Below, piece by piece: positions 12,655-13,453 of a stretch of DNA of 13,453 bases. Within the stretch, counting starts at the first letter, position 1. Each line of letters opens with the position of its first letter. A model generated the notes under the pieces. That model did no database searches. It saw nothing but the letters and a program-made list of their open reading frames with translations, and was not told the origin of the DNA. Origin of the DNA: an uncultured Collinsella sp. (GTDB lineage Bacteria; Actinomycetota; Coriobacteriia; Coriobacteriales; Coriobacteriaceae); NCBI GenBank assembly GCA_902465465.1, contig CABQNF010000010.1:1-13453 (forward strand). The letters are read 5' to 3'. The position numbers were made by a program, and so were the translations under genes.

Positions 12655-12685
12655 GTGCCGCCCCTTATGGGGGCGGCACGTTTTT
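12655..12685 (+). terminator. Intrinsic terminator downstream of rubrerythrin
   Basis: GTGCCGCCCC (12655-12664) pairs perfectly with GGGGCGGCAC (12670-12679) around a TTATG loop, followed by G and five T. It is a strong intrinsic terminator ending the rubrerythrin transcript. Confidence 0.9.
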
Positions 12686-12698
12686 GTGTGGAGGCAGT

Positions 12699-12729
12699 TG
12701 GGGCGGTGACGTTGCTTAGGGGGTACACT
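12699..12729 (+). promoter_or_regulatory. Weak candidate promoter for the terminal membrane-protein gene
   Basis: TACACT (12724-12729) serves as a -10, in the context GGGGGTACACTGAG like the elements near 4250 and 5649. The only -35-like sequence is TTGGGG (12699-12704), 19 bases away. A promoter is expected here because a strong terminator lies just upstream. Confidence 0.35.
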
Positions 12730-12771
12730 GAGTAGCGTTGGCTATTCGTTTCCTCTTGTGAGGTGTTGGTT

Positions 12772-13404
12772 ATGGGTAAGAAGTCTCGGGCTCGGGTGGC
12801 TGCGGCGGGGACTCGCAAGGATCCTGGTCGTCGGGCCCCTGAGGGCAAAAAGGCCGATCGAGCCGAGAAAGACAAGAAGGTTGGGGCGCATGCTCATCCT
12901 GAGTGGGCGCCTCACCTCAATACGGCTAGCGAGGATCTGACTGCTAAGTTGTTTACTCTGGTCGAGGTTATCTTGGGCGTGGTGCCTGTTGTAGTCATTG
13001 GTCTGTTCCTGGCCGCTAAGGATGCCACGAGTGTGGATAAGCTCACCGATGTCTTTTCTCAAGACCCCTCGATGGTGGTTGCGTTTATCTCTGCGTGTCT
13101 GCAGCCGTTTGTGGCGTACATGCTGTACATGATTTATCGCAAATACTGCGAGGGCGATGCGGGCTTTGCCGCCGGCAACCTGATCGGTCTTTTGTGCTCC
13201 GAGATCCTACTGCTCAATATCCCGGGCGTCATCGGTATGGGCATCTTGCTGTGGCGTGTTTGGCGCAACGTTGCCCCGCACTTCGAGAGCTGGTTGTTTG
13301 AGCGTCGCTTTGCGGGCGTGGTGGCCGATATTGCGGGCTCGCTCGTGATTCTAGCCTTGGCGTTTCTGTGCGCCACCGCTGCCCGCGGTCTCGCGGGCAT
13401 GTAG
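12772..13404 (+). CDS. Uncharacterised four-helix membrane protein with basic N-terminal tail
   Basis: A 210-residue protein that I do not recognise. Residues 1-50 are hydrophilic and lysine/arginine-rich (GKKSRARVAAAGTRKD and following), with no signal peptide. About four hydrophobic segments follow: roughly 60-82, 100-122, 133-162 (long, with NIPGVIGMG in its middle, perhaps a re-entrant hairpin) and 180-206. Loops are short. A basic cytosolic tail before the first helix suggests an inner-membrane protein with its N-terminus inside. The ATG at 12772 follows GAGGTG (12760-12765) at six bases; an in-frame GTG at 12763 overlaps that site and is rejected. It has its own candidate promoter. The last codons form a perfect hairpin, GCCCGCG-GTCT-CGCGGGC (13381-13398). 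Confidence 0.8.
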   Translation: MGKKSRARVAAAGTRKDPGRRAPEGKKADRAEKDKKVGAHAHPEWAPHLNTASEDLTAKLFTLVEVILGVVPVVVIGLFLAAKDATSVDKLTDVFSQDPSMVVAFISACLQPFVAYMLYMIYRKYCEGDAGFAAGNLIGLLCSEILLLNIPGVIGMGILLWRVWRNVAPHFESWLFERRFAGVVADIAGSLVILALAFLCATAARGLAGM

Positions 13405-13420
13405 TCGGTCCTCACCGACC

Positions 13421-13453
13421 ACGGGGCGCAGGGCGGGGAAACCTTTCCCTCTC
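13421..13453. repeat. Probable first arm of a third inverted repeat (cut by window edge)
   Basis: Starting 17 bases after a stop codon, this G-rich sequence shares GGGGCGC, GGGCGGG and a terminal TTCCCTC with the left arm of the repeat at 12520-12549. It contains the smaller dyad GGGAAACCTTTCCC. The second arm, if present, lies beyond the window. Confidence 0.4.

Overview
The window reads as ordinary chromosome from a GC-rich anaerobic actinobacterium, most likely Coriobacteriia and close to Collinsella. This is an inference from the strong G/C bias at third codon positions, the rubrerythrin, the UMF1-type transporter and the LytS/LytTR signalling genes; no search was run. All eleven supported protein genes and the single tRNA lie on the + strand. 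The long minus-strand frames are shadows of these genes.

Layout: (1) 1-881, the 3' part of a metal-dependent amidohydrolase, open at the left edge. (2) About 900-3158, a LytS-type sensor kinase and a LytTR response regulator (pair 1). (3) 3251-5556, a zinc-dependent phospholipase C-like protein and a UMF1/Atg22-like MFS transporter. (4) 5728-9044, a GT2-like glycosyltransferase whose stop overlaps the start of a second kinase, followed by a second LytTR regulator (pair 2, clearly paralogous to pair 1). (5) 9138-9605, a YfcE/MJ0936-type phosphodiesterase with a clean terminator. (6) 9606-10451, mostly non-coding: a perfect 38-bp inverted repeat with quadruplex potential, then tRNA-Asp with promoter and terminator, then a long leader with palindromes. 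(7) 10452-11840, an Rrf2/IscR-like regulator with cysteines suited to an Fe-S cluster, and a MutY-like DNA glycosylase that lacks the Fe-S cysteines. (8) 11955-12494, rubrerythrin, followed by a perfect 30-bp inverted repeat and a terminator. (9) 12772-13404, an unrecognised four-helix membrane protein, followed by what looks like the first arm of a third inverted repeat cut by the window edge.

The paired kinase-regulator systems bracket genes for lipid/envelope work and transport, so an envelope or nutrient sensing role is plausible but not shown. The most notable non-coding observation is that both two-component operons begin in a similar way. Each has ATTGC/GCAAT half-sites near a -10-like hexamer, then an intrinsic-terminator-like hairpin, then the ribosome binding site. 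For the glycosyltransferase operon there is no room for a promoter after the hairpin, so transcripts must read through it, which suggests attenuation or antitermination. The second half (Rrf2 regulator, DNA glycosylase, rubrerythrin) has an oxidative-stress flavour.
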